From: Sediminibacterium sp.
GTDB taxonomy: Bacteria; Bacteroidota; Bacteroidia; Chitinophagales; Chitinophagaceae
DNA length: 5,975 nt
NCBI GenBank assembly: GCA_030158535.1
Contig: JAOASV010000272.1
Coordinates: 1-5,975, forward strand
Direction: 5' to 3'
The position numbers and the translations under genes were made by a program. The notes under the pieces are model-generated. The model ran no database searches. It was given only the letters and a program-made list of their open reading frames with translations, and was not told where the DNA came from. Positions 1 through 5,975 of this stretch are shown piece after piece (positions within the stretch are counted from its first letter, which is position 1; each line of letters opens with the position of its first letter).

Positions 1-256
1 CAAAATCTAAGGTAGCGTTTAATTGATCTGCTTGCACATCTTGAGAGATGTTATAAGAACCATACACTCTACCACGAAAATCTGCGTACAAACCTGTGTT
101 CCATGTTGCAGCATCTTTTACCGTTTTAAATGATTGAGACAACTCAATACTGTTGTACGGATAAAGGTCAAGTCTTTTTTCGCAAGATCCTAAAGTAAGG
201 ATTGCTGCAAAAGCGACCATGTTTTTTATTAATAATTTTTTCATTTTCATTTTCAT
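1..256 (-). CDS. SusD/RagB-family nutrient-binding outer-membrane lipoprotein, N-terminal 85 residues (3' end outside window)
   Basis: SusD-type proteins are surface lipoproteins that act as the lid and substrate-binding partner of a SusC barrel. What is seen: a short basic start, a hydrophobic stretch and a lipobox L-G-S-C, with Cys25 as the expected lipidation site after signal peptidase II cleavage. After it comes E-K-R-L-D-L-Y-P, then a region with F-K-T at 43-45, D-A-A at 48-50 and G-L-Y at 55-57, the usual look of the first SusD helices. Full members are usually about 450-600 residues, so most of the gene is missing. The start is ambiguous: ATG codons at 256, 250 and 244 are in frame, giving MKMKMKK, and the shortest form still has a complete signal peptide. 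The gene lies 19 bp behind the SusC stop, so the two are surely co-transcribed. Family call is firm from signal, position and N-terminal pattern; the substrate is unknown. Confidence 0.9.
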   Translation of the reverse strand, partial: MKMKMKKLLIKNMVAFAAILTLGSCEKRLDLYPYNSIELSQSFKTVKDAATWNTGLYADFRGRVYGSYNISQDVQADQLNATLDF

Positions 257-275
257 TTAACTGGTTATGTAAAGC

Positions 276-3236
276 TTAGAACGAAAGGTTTAATCCAACA
301 GCAACTTGACTTGTGTTAGGGTTCGCACCTAATGTTACGTTGGTATCAACCTCAGGATCAGGACCAGAATAATTGGTAAGTGTCCAGATGTTACGCATAG
401 TAACATAGAACTTAGCTCCAGTCAATACTTTTTGCTTGTTCAACAATGTTTTTGAAAAATCGTAAGCAAATGTTAACGCTTTTAAACGTATAAATGAAGC
501 GTCTTCAATTAACCTTGTATCAAACTGCGTAAACTGAACACCATATCTTGGGAATACAGCTTTATCACCTGGTTGTTTCCAGTAATTAAGTACTGTATTA
601 GATTGGTTAAATCCAGTAAATTGGTTTGGATTTTCAAAGAAATAACGGTCGTTGTTGATCATGTATTTGCCTTTAGAGAAAGAGAAATCTGCACTTACAG
701 AAAACTCTCTTACACCAGCGCTAAATCCAAAACCACCATTAAACGGCGCATATCTTTTGATACCTGTATTTTGTTGTAAACCTGCAGTGTTAAATGCATT
801 TGTTGTAGCAGATTTTGTTGTTTCAACAATTTTATTAGGATCTGCATTTGGAGTGTACCAAGTAGCGTCTCCGTTAGCTGGATTTACACCCGCCCAGATT
901 GGGTAGAAATAAGATACTGGTTGACCCACAGCCCAACAAACACCCGTGTTAGGAATGATCCAGTACTGTTTGCCTTGGAATAATTCTGTAATTTTTTGTT
1001 CTACATAACCAATGTTCACATATGCATTCAAGAATGATGTTCTCTTTTTGATGAAATCATAATTGATGTTTGCGTTGAAACCTGAGTTCTTTAAGCTACC
1101 TACGTTAGAGGTAACTGAAGAGAAACCAGAAGTCCAAGGGAAAGGAACACTAATTAACATGCTTGAAGTTAAACGTTCAAAATATTCAACATCAATGTTT
1201 AACTTATTAAACAATGTTGCTTGAACTCCAAGGTTAATTTGTTTTTGAGTTTCCCAAGATAATTCTGGGTTACCCGCAGAGCTCACACCCCATCCTGGAG
1301 TAGAGTTGTATAAGTTGGTTCCAACAGTAGCTAAAGACTGATAGTTACCAATTGATGAGTTACCACTTGTACCAATACTTCCTTTTACTACTAAGCTGTT
1401 AATCCATTTAACATTTTGTAAAAACTTTTCGTTTTTAGCTTTCCACATTAAACCTGCAGAATAAAAAGTAGCGCCTCTTAAAGCTCTACCAAAACGAGAT
1501 GATTGGTCATTACGAACAGATAAGTCGATAAAATATTTAGAGTCTAAGTTGTAGTTTAAACGTCCAAAATAAGAAGCAAATGCATACTCATCCATAGATG
1601 AACCTGCTTGGAATCCTGTAGGACCAGCAGAAATCAACACCAAACGGTCGTCTGTTTGACCTGTAGAAGATCCACTGAAACCATTTGTATTGTTATAGAT
1701 AAATTCTTGACCTGCAAGTAAAGTGAAGCTGTTACGCTGCTTAAATTTAAAAGCGTACTCTGCAGTATTGGTAATTGTTTTGGTAGTTCCTCTTGTAAAT
1801 GATTCAGAAACCGAACCATTGTTAAGAGAACCTAAAAACGAAGGCAATGTTTTACTAGAACCTCTGTAATCGTAAAACTCCATACCAGCTTGAGACTTAA
1901 GCGTAAAACCAGCAAATGGGTTTAACTGAATAAAACCACTTGGGTTGAATTGTACGTTAGCACCAACACTTGGTAATTTATCTGCTAAGTAGTTAGGGTT
2001 GTAAAAGTTACCGCCCGGAATGATATCTGGATATTTTACACCATTTGCATCATATGCAGAGTAGAAAGGTTGACGAAGTAAAGATAAACCTCTATTGGTA
2101 CTGTTTGAACCATAAGGGTTTGTTTGTCTTTCATCATAACCACCAGATAAGTTAACACCTAATTTAAACCAGTTGTTAACGGTTGTGTTGATGTTAGCAC
2201 GCATGGTGTAACGCTCAAAATCTGAACGGTAGGTAAGACCTTCTTGCTTAAATGCAGAACCTGAAATGTAATAGGTTGTTTTTCCGCCACCGCCAGAGAT
2301 ATTTAAATCAATTTGCTGTGTAGGAATGTTTTCTTTGTAATACTGTTGGTACCACTTAGTATCAGCATTGTATGTTGCTAACAATGAAGAAACTTGAGCT
2401 GGAGTTCTAAAGCCAGTAGCAACCCAGAAATCTGTAAGTTGCTTTGTGCTCATGAAATTGTTAAATAGATCAAGCGTAGGCTTTACTAAATTAGAAACAC
2501 CATACTGTGTTTGAACCGTAATTTTAGAACTGTTTACTTTACCTTTTTTAGACGTAATATAAATTACACCGTTCGCCGCTCTTGAACCATAAATTGAAGT
2601 AGAAGATGCGTCTTTTAATACAGTAACTGATTCAAAATCTTCAGGGTTTAAACTAACAATTGTACCCGCATCGATAGGAATACCATCCATTACATATAAT
2701 GGAGTTGAGCTTGCACCCAAAGATCCCACACCGTTTAAACGAACACTTGGTGTAGCAGAAGGCTCACCAGAGCTGTTATATACTTGCAAACCAGGAACCT
2801 TACCTTGTAAGGCATCAAACATGTTAGCAGTAGGCTTGTTTTGTAATTTCTCTGCGTTAACAGTTACAACAGAACCTGTAACATCTGATTTCTTTTTTGC
2901 AGCACCATAACCAACTACAACTACTTCATCTAATGCATCTGCAGCAGAAGCTGTAAGTGAAGCATTTGCTGTATTGTTGGCAGCAATGGTAACATCTTTT
3001 TGAACAAAGTTTAACGAAGAAACCGTTAACACTTTAACTGTGTTAGGCACCGTTAATTTAAAGGTACCATCAGCAGCTGTGGTTGTACCACCTTTTGATG
3101 ATTTAGCAACTACGCTTGCACCAGCAATTGCAGCGCCTTTCTCATCGGTAACCTTACCGGTAACCGTGCGGTTTTGTGCGAACGACTGCGTAAAAGCAAG
3201 TGTTGCACACAAAATCATGACAACTAATTTTCTCAT
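276..3236 (-). CDS. SusC/RagA-family TonB-linked outer-membrane receptor
   Basis: Outer-membrane barrel that imports a large nutrient captured by its SusD partner, driven by TonB-ExbBD. Seen in the 986 residues: a signal peptide at 1-20 with probable cleavage at SFA/Q; a carboxypeptidase-D-regulatory-like beta domain at about 22-97 (TVTGKVTDEKG near its start); a TonB-box-like segment LDEVVVVGYG at 102-111; and a plug at about 115-232 with PLYVMDGIP (179-187), LNPEDFESVTVLKDAS (196-211) and YGSRAANGVIYIT (216-228), all SusC hallmarks. The barrel fills the rest, with R-N-D-Q-S-S-R-F-G (575-583), N-P-E-L-S-W-E-T (656-663), E-D-A-S-F-I-R-L (911-918) and a C-terminal LNLSF whose last residue is Phe, as expected for BAM recognition. 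Length is normal and no frame break is seen. There is no N-terminal STN domain, so direct signalling to an anti-sigma factor is unlikely. The leader before ATG is A-rich without a Shine-Dalgarno. Substrate unknown. Confidence 0.97.
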   Translation of the reverse strand: MRKLVVMILCATLAFTQSFAQNRTVTGKVTDEKGAAIAGASVVAKSSKGGTTTAADGTFKLTVPNTVKVLTVSSLNFVQKDVTIAANNTANASLTASAADALDEVVVVGYGAAKKKSDVTGSVVTVNAEKLQNKPTANMFDALQGKVPGLQVYNSSGEPSATPSVRLNGVGSLGASSTPLYVMDGIPIDAGTIVSLNPEDFESVTVLKDASSTSIYGSRAANGVIYITSKKGKVNSSKITVQTQYGVSNLVKPTLDLFNNFMSTKQLTDFWVATGFRTPAQVSSLLATYNADTKWYQQYYKENIPTQQIDLNISGGGGKTTYYISGSAFKQEGLTYRSDFERYTMRANINTTVNNWFKLGVNLSGGYDERQTNPYGSNSTNRGLSLLRQPFYSAYDANGVKYPDIIPGGNFYNPNYLADKLPSVGANVQFNPSGFIQLNPFAGFTLKSQAGMEFYDYRGSSKTLPSFLGSLNNGSVSESFTRGTTKTITNTAEYAFKFKQRNSFTLLAGQEFIYNNTNGFSGSSTGQTDDRLVLISAGPTGFQAGSSMDEYAFASYFGRLNYNLDSKYFIDLSVRNDQSSRFGRALRGATFYSAGLMWKAKNEKFLQNVKWINSLVVKGSIGTSGNSSIGNYQSLATVGTNLYNSTPGWGVSSAGNPELSWETQKQINLGVQATLFNKLNIDVEYFERLTSSMLISVPFPWTSGFSSVTSNVGSLKNSGFNANINYDFIKKRTSFLNAYVNIGYVEQKITELFQGKQYWIIPNTGVCWAVGQPVSYFYPIWAGVNPANGDATWYTPNADPNKIVETTKSATTNAFNTAGLQQNTGIKRYAPFNGGFGFSAGVREFSVSADFSFSKGKYMINNDRYFFENPNQFTGFNQSNTVLNYWKQPGDKAVFPRYGVQFTQFDTRLIEDASFIRLKALTFAYDFSKTLLNKQKVLTGAKFYVTMRNIWTLTNYSGPDPEVDTNVTLGANPNTSQVAVGLNLSF

Positions 3237-3337
3237 ATTTTGGTTTTTAATGTAAAAATGCAGACGCTAATTTAATAAAATATTAACAATAGCCCCTTTT
3301 TAGACGCGGTAATTACTAGTATTTCTTAGATATTTTA

Positions 3338-3352
3338 CTGATTTCCTGATTT
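3338..3352. repeat. Tandem heptamer CTGATTT, two copies with 8-bp period
   Basis: CTGATTT occurs at 3338-3344 and again at 3346-3352, separated by one C. The pair lies just downstream of the candidate promoter of the SusC gene, where the transcript would begin. It could be a regulator half-site pair, but in AT-rich intergenic DNA chance is a fair explanation. Confidence 0.25.
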
Positions 3353-3357
3353 TAAGG

Positions 3358-3391
3358 CAAAAATTATGTGTAAGAAATTGATAATCAGCAA
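3358..3391 (-). promoter_or_regulatory. Candidate Bacteroidota-type promoter for the SusC-SusD operon
   Basis: Reading the minus strand, TTG at 3391-3389 is followed after 22 bp by TAATTTTTG at 3366-3358. The known Bacteroidota housekeeping promoter has TTG near -33 and TAnnTTTG near -7; the match here needs one extra base in the -7 element or one mismatch. It would give a leader of roughly 115 nt before the ATG at 3236. It is the best match I found in this spacer, but AT-rich DNA throws up such matches easily. Confidence 0.3.
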
Positions 3392-3396
3392 TATAC

Positions 3397-3441
3397 AAAT
3401 CAATCAAATTATATTAATGATGTTTATAATATGATTGATTT
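3397..3441. repeat. Imperfect inverted repeat, possible terminator or operator between the RND and SusC genes
   Basis: AAATCAATCA at 3397-3406 pairs perfectly with TGATTGATTT at 3432-3441. After one mismatch (3407 against 3431), ATTATA at 3408-3413 pairs with TATAAT at 3425-3430, leaving an 11-base loop. That is 16 pairs with one mismatch. It lies 42 bp beyond the RND stop codon and just upstream of the candidate promoter. A T-run (3439-3444) follows it on the plus strand; on the minus strand the run becomes a leading A-tract and only weak U-richness follows. Only two pairs are G-C, so a terminator would be weak and a protein-binding site is an equal alternative. Confidence 0.5.
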
Positions 3442-3458
3442 TTTAAGTAATACTTAAA
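3442..3458. repeat. Perfect 17-bp palindrome TTTAAGTA-A-TACTTAAA
   Basis: Two 8-base arms are exact reverse complements around the A at 3450. The palindrome directly abuts the longer inverted repeat at 3397-3441 and lies 25 bp beyond the RND stop codon. Symmetry to the centre suits a dimeric DNA-binding protein better than an RNA hairpin, which would lose the central bases to the loop. No regulator gene is present in the window to pair it with. Confidence 0.4.
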
Positions 3459-3483
3459 CAAAGTGACAAAGATTCTATCAAAC

Positions 3484-5817
3484 TTACTTTTTGCGCTTCT
3501 GAAAATGCAAAATTAGCACCGGTAAAAGGATCAAATTGGTTAATGTGCCCACAATAAGGGTTAAAGAAGTAAGCCATCCCAGCGCCTTGGTACCTCCAAA
3601 ATCACTGATACAAAAGATAATAAACCCCGCAATCAGCACAAGTGAGGTATAAATAATACTAATCCCTGTGTGCTTAATGGTTTGAATCAGAGTTGGACCC
3701 ACCTGGTTATTATAATGTGGTAATTCTTGTTTGTAATTGATTAAAAACCTGATGGTTACATCAATTGCAATACCCAGCGCAATGCTAAATATTAATACCG
3801 TAGAAGGCTTTAAGGCAATACCAGCCCAACCCATTACCCCTGCTGTAATCACAAGTGGAATAACGTTTGGAATTAATGAACATAGCAGTATTCGAATAGA
3901 TCTAAATAAATAAAGCATGCAAAGTGCAATGAGCAAAAACGCCCATACAATACTCTCTTCAAGACCTTTAATGATAAAACTAGAACCTTCTAAAAATGTA
4001 ATGGTACTACCCGTAAATGTTACTTTATAATGCGCCGTGTCAAAAATTTCTGCGGCTTTTGTTTCAAAATCTTTAATTAAAATCGGAAGTTTTGCACTTC
4101 CAATATCTTTCATATTCACACTAATGCGCGCTACCTGCTTTGTGCTATCCATAAAACTATTAAGCAGTTTTGCAACGCCTTCTTTTTTAACCTGAACCCC
4201 CGAATCTTTTGAGGCTGGCGACTTTAAATAGGGCCCCATAAAGGCGAGGTCGCCCTCGTAAGGAATATCATAACTTAAAGTATCACCATCGTAGTAAGCC
4301 TGCTTTGCAAATTTTAATCCTTCAACAAATGAAAGTGGTCTTGCTGTTTCGGGGTGCGCTGCGATATACACAGACAACTCTTCAATTTTAGAAATAGGAC
4401 CGGTGGTGCGTAGTAAACCATTTTTCTTTTTGGTATCCACCATGATTTCAAGTGGCATAACGCCACCAAAGTTCTTTTCAAACCATTTAAGATCGGTGTA
4501 AATTTTATCCTGCTTTGGAAGGTCATCCACAATAAATCCTTCCGACTTTAACTTGCTCATTCCAATGAGCGCAAACACGGTAATGATAATGGTTACACCA
4601 TATACCCAGCGCGCATGATGAAAAGTCCAGCGCTCAATTTTAACCAATAATTTTTCTAGAATTTTATTGTCGAGATAACGTGTATGTTTTGGCTTAGGGG
4701 CTGGTAAATAACTAAGTACTGCGGGTATAAACACCAGCGAGATAAAAAACAACACCATGATATTGATTCCGGCAACGAGTCCAAACTCTTTTAAGAGTGC
4801 ACTTTTTGTTAAAGCAAAAACAGCAAATCCAATGGCAGCAGCAATATTGCAAAACAGGGTTACAATACCCATTCGACCAACCATCGTAATAATTGCTTTG
4901 TCCTTATCTTTTAACTCCAAAAACGCAGTATGGTATTTATTAAAAAAGTAAATGCAATTAGGAATACCAATTACTACAACAAGAGGTGGAATCAGCGCTG
5001 TTAAGAGTGTTATTTTATACCCAAGTAAAACAACGGTTCCAAGGCTCCAGATAACACCAATGGCCACTACAACCATACTCATAAGCATGGCGCTGATTGA
5101 TCTGAAAAATAATAGCAAGGTTAAAGCAGATAAAACAAAAGAGGCAATTAAAAAGATATTCATTTCCTTTTTAATTCTATCGGCAACAATGGTTCTAATA
5201 TATGGAAGGCCACTTAAGCGAACTGTTGAGTTTGTTTCTTTTTCAAATGTTTGAATAGCTTTATTGATTTCTTGAATTAGCGCCGATCTGTTTTTTGAAT
5301 TGATAATAGCGCCATCTAATGAAACCCCCATTAAATAAGCGTTTGAATTAGGGCTGTACAGTAATGTTTTATAAAAAGGTAGCGACTTAAATACAAGTGC
5401 TGCGCTATCCAATTCCGCTTGACTCGAATAAGGTGGTGTAAATATTTTTACAGATTTAAATTGAGCAGCAGCCGTGTCATTGATTAGATTCACAACATCC
5501 GGTATATTTAAAATAGCTGTTACACCTTGTATACCTTTAATTGTTTTTTGCAGTTGAGCAACCGCATTAAAATAAGATTTCTCATAAAAACGATCCGTTT
5601 CAAAACCAACAACCATGGTATTACCATCTGTACCAAAACGTTTTAAAAATGCTTGATAATCTTGGTATTTAGGATTGTTGGTTGGAATCGCTCTGGTAAA
5701 CTCGTAACTAAGCGACACTTTTGAAGCATGATACCCCATAAAACAAGTGCTGCCTAATAAAGCAAGGAGTAAAAAAACACGACGTTTTATGATCCATTGT
5801 CCTAAAGTATACCACAT
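3484..5817 (-). CDS. RND-superfamily (MMPL/COG1033-like) inner-membrane exporter
   Basis: Predicted inner-membrane transporter of the RND superfamily, whose MMPL-like branch often moves lipids or hydrophobic molecules. The 777 residues show the typical duplicated plan: TM1 about 13-29, a periplasmic loop of about 190 residues, TM2-TM6 between 219 and 370, TM7 about 404-420, a second loop of about 200 residues, and TM8-TM12 between 620 and 771. The two halves echo each other: R-S-I follows TM2 (239-241) and TM8 (639-641), and F-x-K-x-F-G-T-D (57-64) parallels F-E-K-N-F-G-G (446-452) in the loops. TM10 carries G-I-A-I-D with Asp686 where family proton-relay acids sit, whereas the matching TM4 position is Pro286 followed by Asn287. 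The basic tail is Q-K-R-K-K. Length is normal for the family. ATG at 5817 is chosen because TM1 follows directly; no clear Shine-Dalgarno precedes it. No adaptor or outer-membrane channel gene is next to it. Substrate unknown. Confidence 0.92.
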   Translation of the reverse strand: MWYTLGQWIIKRRVFLLLALLGSTCFMGYHASKVSLSYEFTRAIPTNNPKYQDYQAFLKRFGTDGNTMVVGFETDRFYEKSYFNAVAQLQKTIKGIQGVTAILNIPDVVNLINDTAAAQFKSVKIFTPPYSSQAELDSAALVFKSLPFYKTLLYSPNSNAYLMGVSLDGAIINSKNRSALIQEINKAIQTFEKETNSTVRLSGLPYIRTIVADRIKKEMNIFLIASFVLSALTLLLFFRSISAMLMSMVVVAIGVIWSLGTVVLLGYKITLLTALIPPLVVVIGIPNCIYFFNKYHTAFLELKDKDKAIITMVGRMGIVTLFCNIAAAIGFAVFALTKSALLKEFGLVAGINIMVLFFISLVFIPAVLSYLPAPKPKHTRYLDNKILEKLLVKIERWTFHHARWVYGVTIIITVFALIGMSKLKSEGFIVDDLPKQDKIYTDLKWFEKNFGGVMPLEIMVDTKKKNGLLRTTGPISKIEELSVYIAAHPETARPLSFVEGLKFAKQAYYDGDTLSYDIPYEGDLAFMGPYLKSPASKDSGVQVKKEGVAKLLNSFMDSTKQVARISVNMKDIGSAKLPILIKDFETKAAEIFDTAHYKVTFTGSTITFLEGSSFIIKGLEESIVWAFLLIALCMLYLFRSIRILLCSLIPNVIPLVITAGVMGWAGIALKPSTVLIFSIALGIAIDVTIRFLINYKQELPHYNNQVGPTLIQTIKHTGISIIYTSLVLIAGFIIFCISDFGGTKALGWLTSLTLIVGTLTNLILLPVLILHFQKRKK

Positions 5818-5832
5818 AGTAGAGGGGTTTGA

Positions 5833-5847
5833 TTTTGCGGAGCAAAA
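5833..5847. repeat. Mini inverted repeat TTTTGC-GGA-GCAAAA before the RND gene
   Basis: Perfect 6-bp arms (5833-5838 and 5842-5847) flank a 3-base loop, with partial extension by the flanking GA and TC. In the mRNA it would form a small hairpin 15 nt upstream of the RND start codon, so it could affect ribosome loading. It may also be chance. Confidence 0.35.
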
Positions 5848-5855
5848 GTCGGTTA

Positions 5856-5870
5856 AAAAACTCAGTTTTT
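5856..5870. repeat. Mini inverted repeat AAAAAC-TCA-GTTTTT after the PAP2-like gene
   Basis: Perfect 6-bp arms around a 3-base loop, starting four bases after the stop codon of the upstream gene. In the minus-strand transcript it reads AAAAAC-TGA-GTTTTTT, ending in a U-run, so it has the shape of an intrinsic terminator. The stem is nearly all A-U, so efficient termination is doubtful and read-through into the RND gene is likely. Confidence 0.35.
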
Positions 5871-5874
5871 ATAG

Positions 5875-5975
5875 CTAGAGCACAAAGAAATACGCAGTCG
5901 CTTGACAAAGCGCGCCCACTAATAATCCCATATACACTTCTTTTTGGGAGTGGTCAGAAATATACAACCTGCAAG
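5875..5975 (-). CDS. C-terminal 32 residues of a probable PAP2-family membrane phosphatase (5' end outside window)
   Basis: Only the tail of this gene is present. The frame ending in TAG at 5877-5875 reads C-R-L-Y-I-S-D-H-S-Q-K-E-V-Y-M-G and then a hydrophobic stretch, L-L-V-G-A to F-F-V-L. This fits the third PAP2 signature, S-R-x5-H-x3-D, in exact spacing: Arg, five residues, His, three residues, then Glu in place of Asp, followed by V-x-x-G and a membrane helix. In the family, that His is the catalytic nucleophile that becomes phosphorylated, and the enzymes dephosphorylate lipid phosphates such as phosphatidate or undecaprenyl pyrophosphate at the membrane. The Ser before Arg is Cys here. 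The other two frames of this strand stop within the window edge region. The call rests on one motif, so a different small membrane protein is possible. It lies 57 bp before the RND gene in the same direction. Confidence 0.6.
   Translation of the reverse strand, partial: CRLYISDHSQKEVYMGLLVGALCQATAYFFVL

Noticed and set aside
573..906. Two overlapping plus-strand open frames opposite the SusC barrel region
   Set aside because: They lie wholly inside the well-supported SusC gene on the other strand, have no recognisable domain, and overlap each other in different frames.
1634..1819. Minus-strand open frame in another frame within SusC
   Set aside because: Nested in an unbroken conserved gene with no domain or leader of its own.
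3040..3255. Plus-strand open frame over the SusC start
   Set aside because: It mirrors the signal peptide and first domain of SusC; its composition is explained by the opposite strand and no family pattern is seen.
3237..3300. Second possible promoter nearer the SusC start (TTG followed by TAAATTAG)
   Set aside because: The spacing between elements is only 12 bp, well short of the roughly 17-23 bp usual for Bacteroidota promoters.
4314..4532. Minus-strand open frame nested in the RND gene
   Set aside because: Out-of-frame shadow of the second periplasmic loop, with no recognisable features.
4757..5254. Two end-to-end plus-strand open frames opposite the RND gene
   Set aside because: Hydrophobic look comes from being antisense to membrane helices TM2-TM6; no independent support.
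5708..5908. Minus-strand open frame bridging the PAP2-like end and the RND start
   Set aside because: It overlaps both better supported genes in another frame and its sequence resembles no known family.
1..5975. Possible mobile element, CRISPR array, tRNA/rRNA or anti-phage system
   Set aside because: No transposase, integrase, spaced direct repeats, cloverleaf or defence-type domain was seen; all genes are co-directional housekeeping or nutrient-uptake types, and base composition looks even throughout.

Overview
The window looks like an ordinary chromosomal stretch from a member of the Bacteroidota, AT-rich and with the flavour of the Chitinophagales/Sphingobacteriales. The clearest marker is an adjacent SusC/SusD-type outer-membrane pair, which is essentially confined to this phylum. 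A-rich, Shine-Dalgarno-poor leaders before the start codons fit the same assignment. Genus cannot be fixed from the sequence.

All genes lie on the minus strand, so transcription runs from high to low coordinates. First comes the 3' end of a gene whose last 32 residues match the third signature motif of PAP2-type lipid phosphatases (5875-5975, cut by the window edge). After a 57-bp gap holding two mini inverted repeats comes a complete 777-residue RND/MMPL-type inner-membrane transporter (3484-5817). A 247-bp spacer follows with two AT-rich dyads and a possible Bacteroidota-type promoter. Then comes a complete 986-residue SusC/RagA-family TonB-dependent receptor (276-3236). Finally, 19 bp downstream, is the first 85 codons of its SusD/RagB-family lipoprotein partner (1-256, cut by the window edge).

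The window probably holds two transcription units. In the first, the PAP2-like enzyme and the RND exporter are close and co-directional; both families often act on lipids, but a joint role is only inference. In the second, SusD should sit on the cell surface and cap the SusC barrel, together binding an oligosaccharide, peptide or other large nutrient and importing it with TonB energy. No glycoside hydrolase, peptidase, sigma factor or sensor is visible, so the substrate cannot be named.

No RNA gene, CRISPR array, insertion sequence, phage gene or convincing novel system is visible. No gene-free stretch exceeds 300 bp. The points most worth a second look are the altered TM4 proton-relay position of the RND protein and the dyads ahead of the SusC gene.
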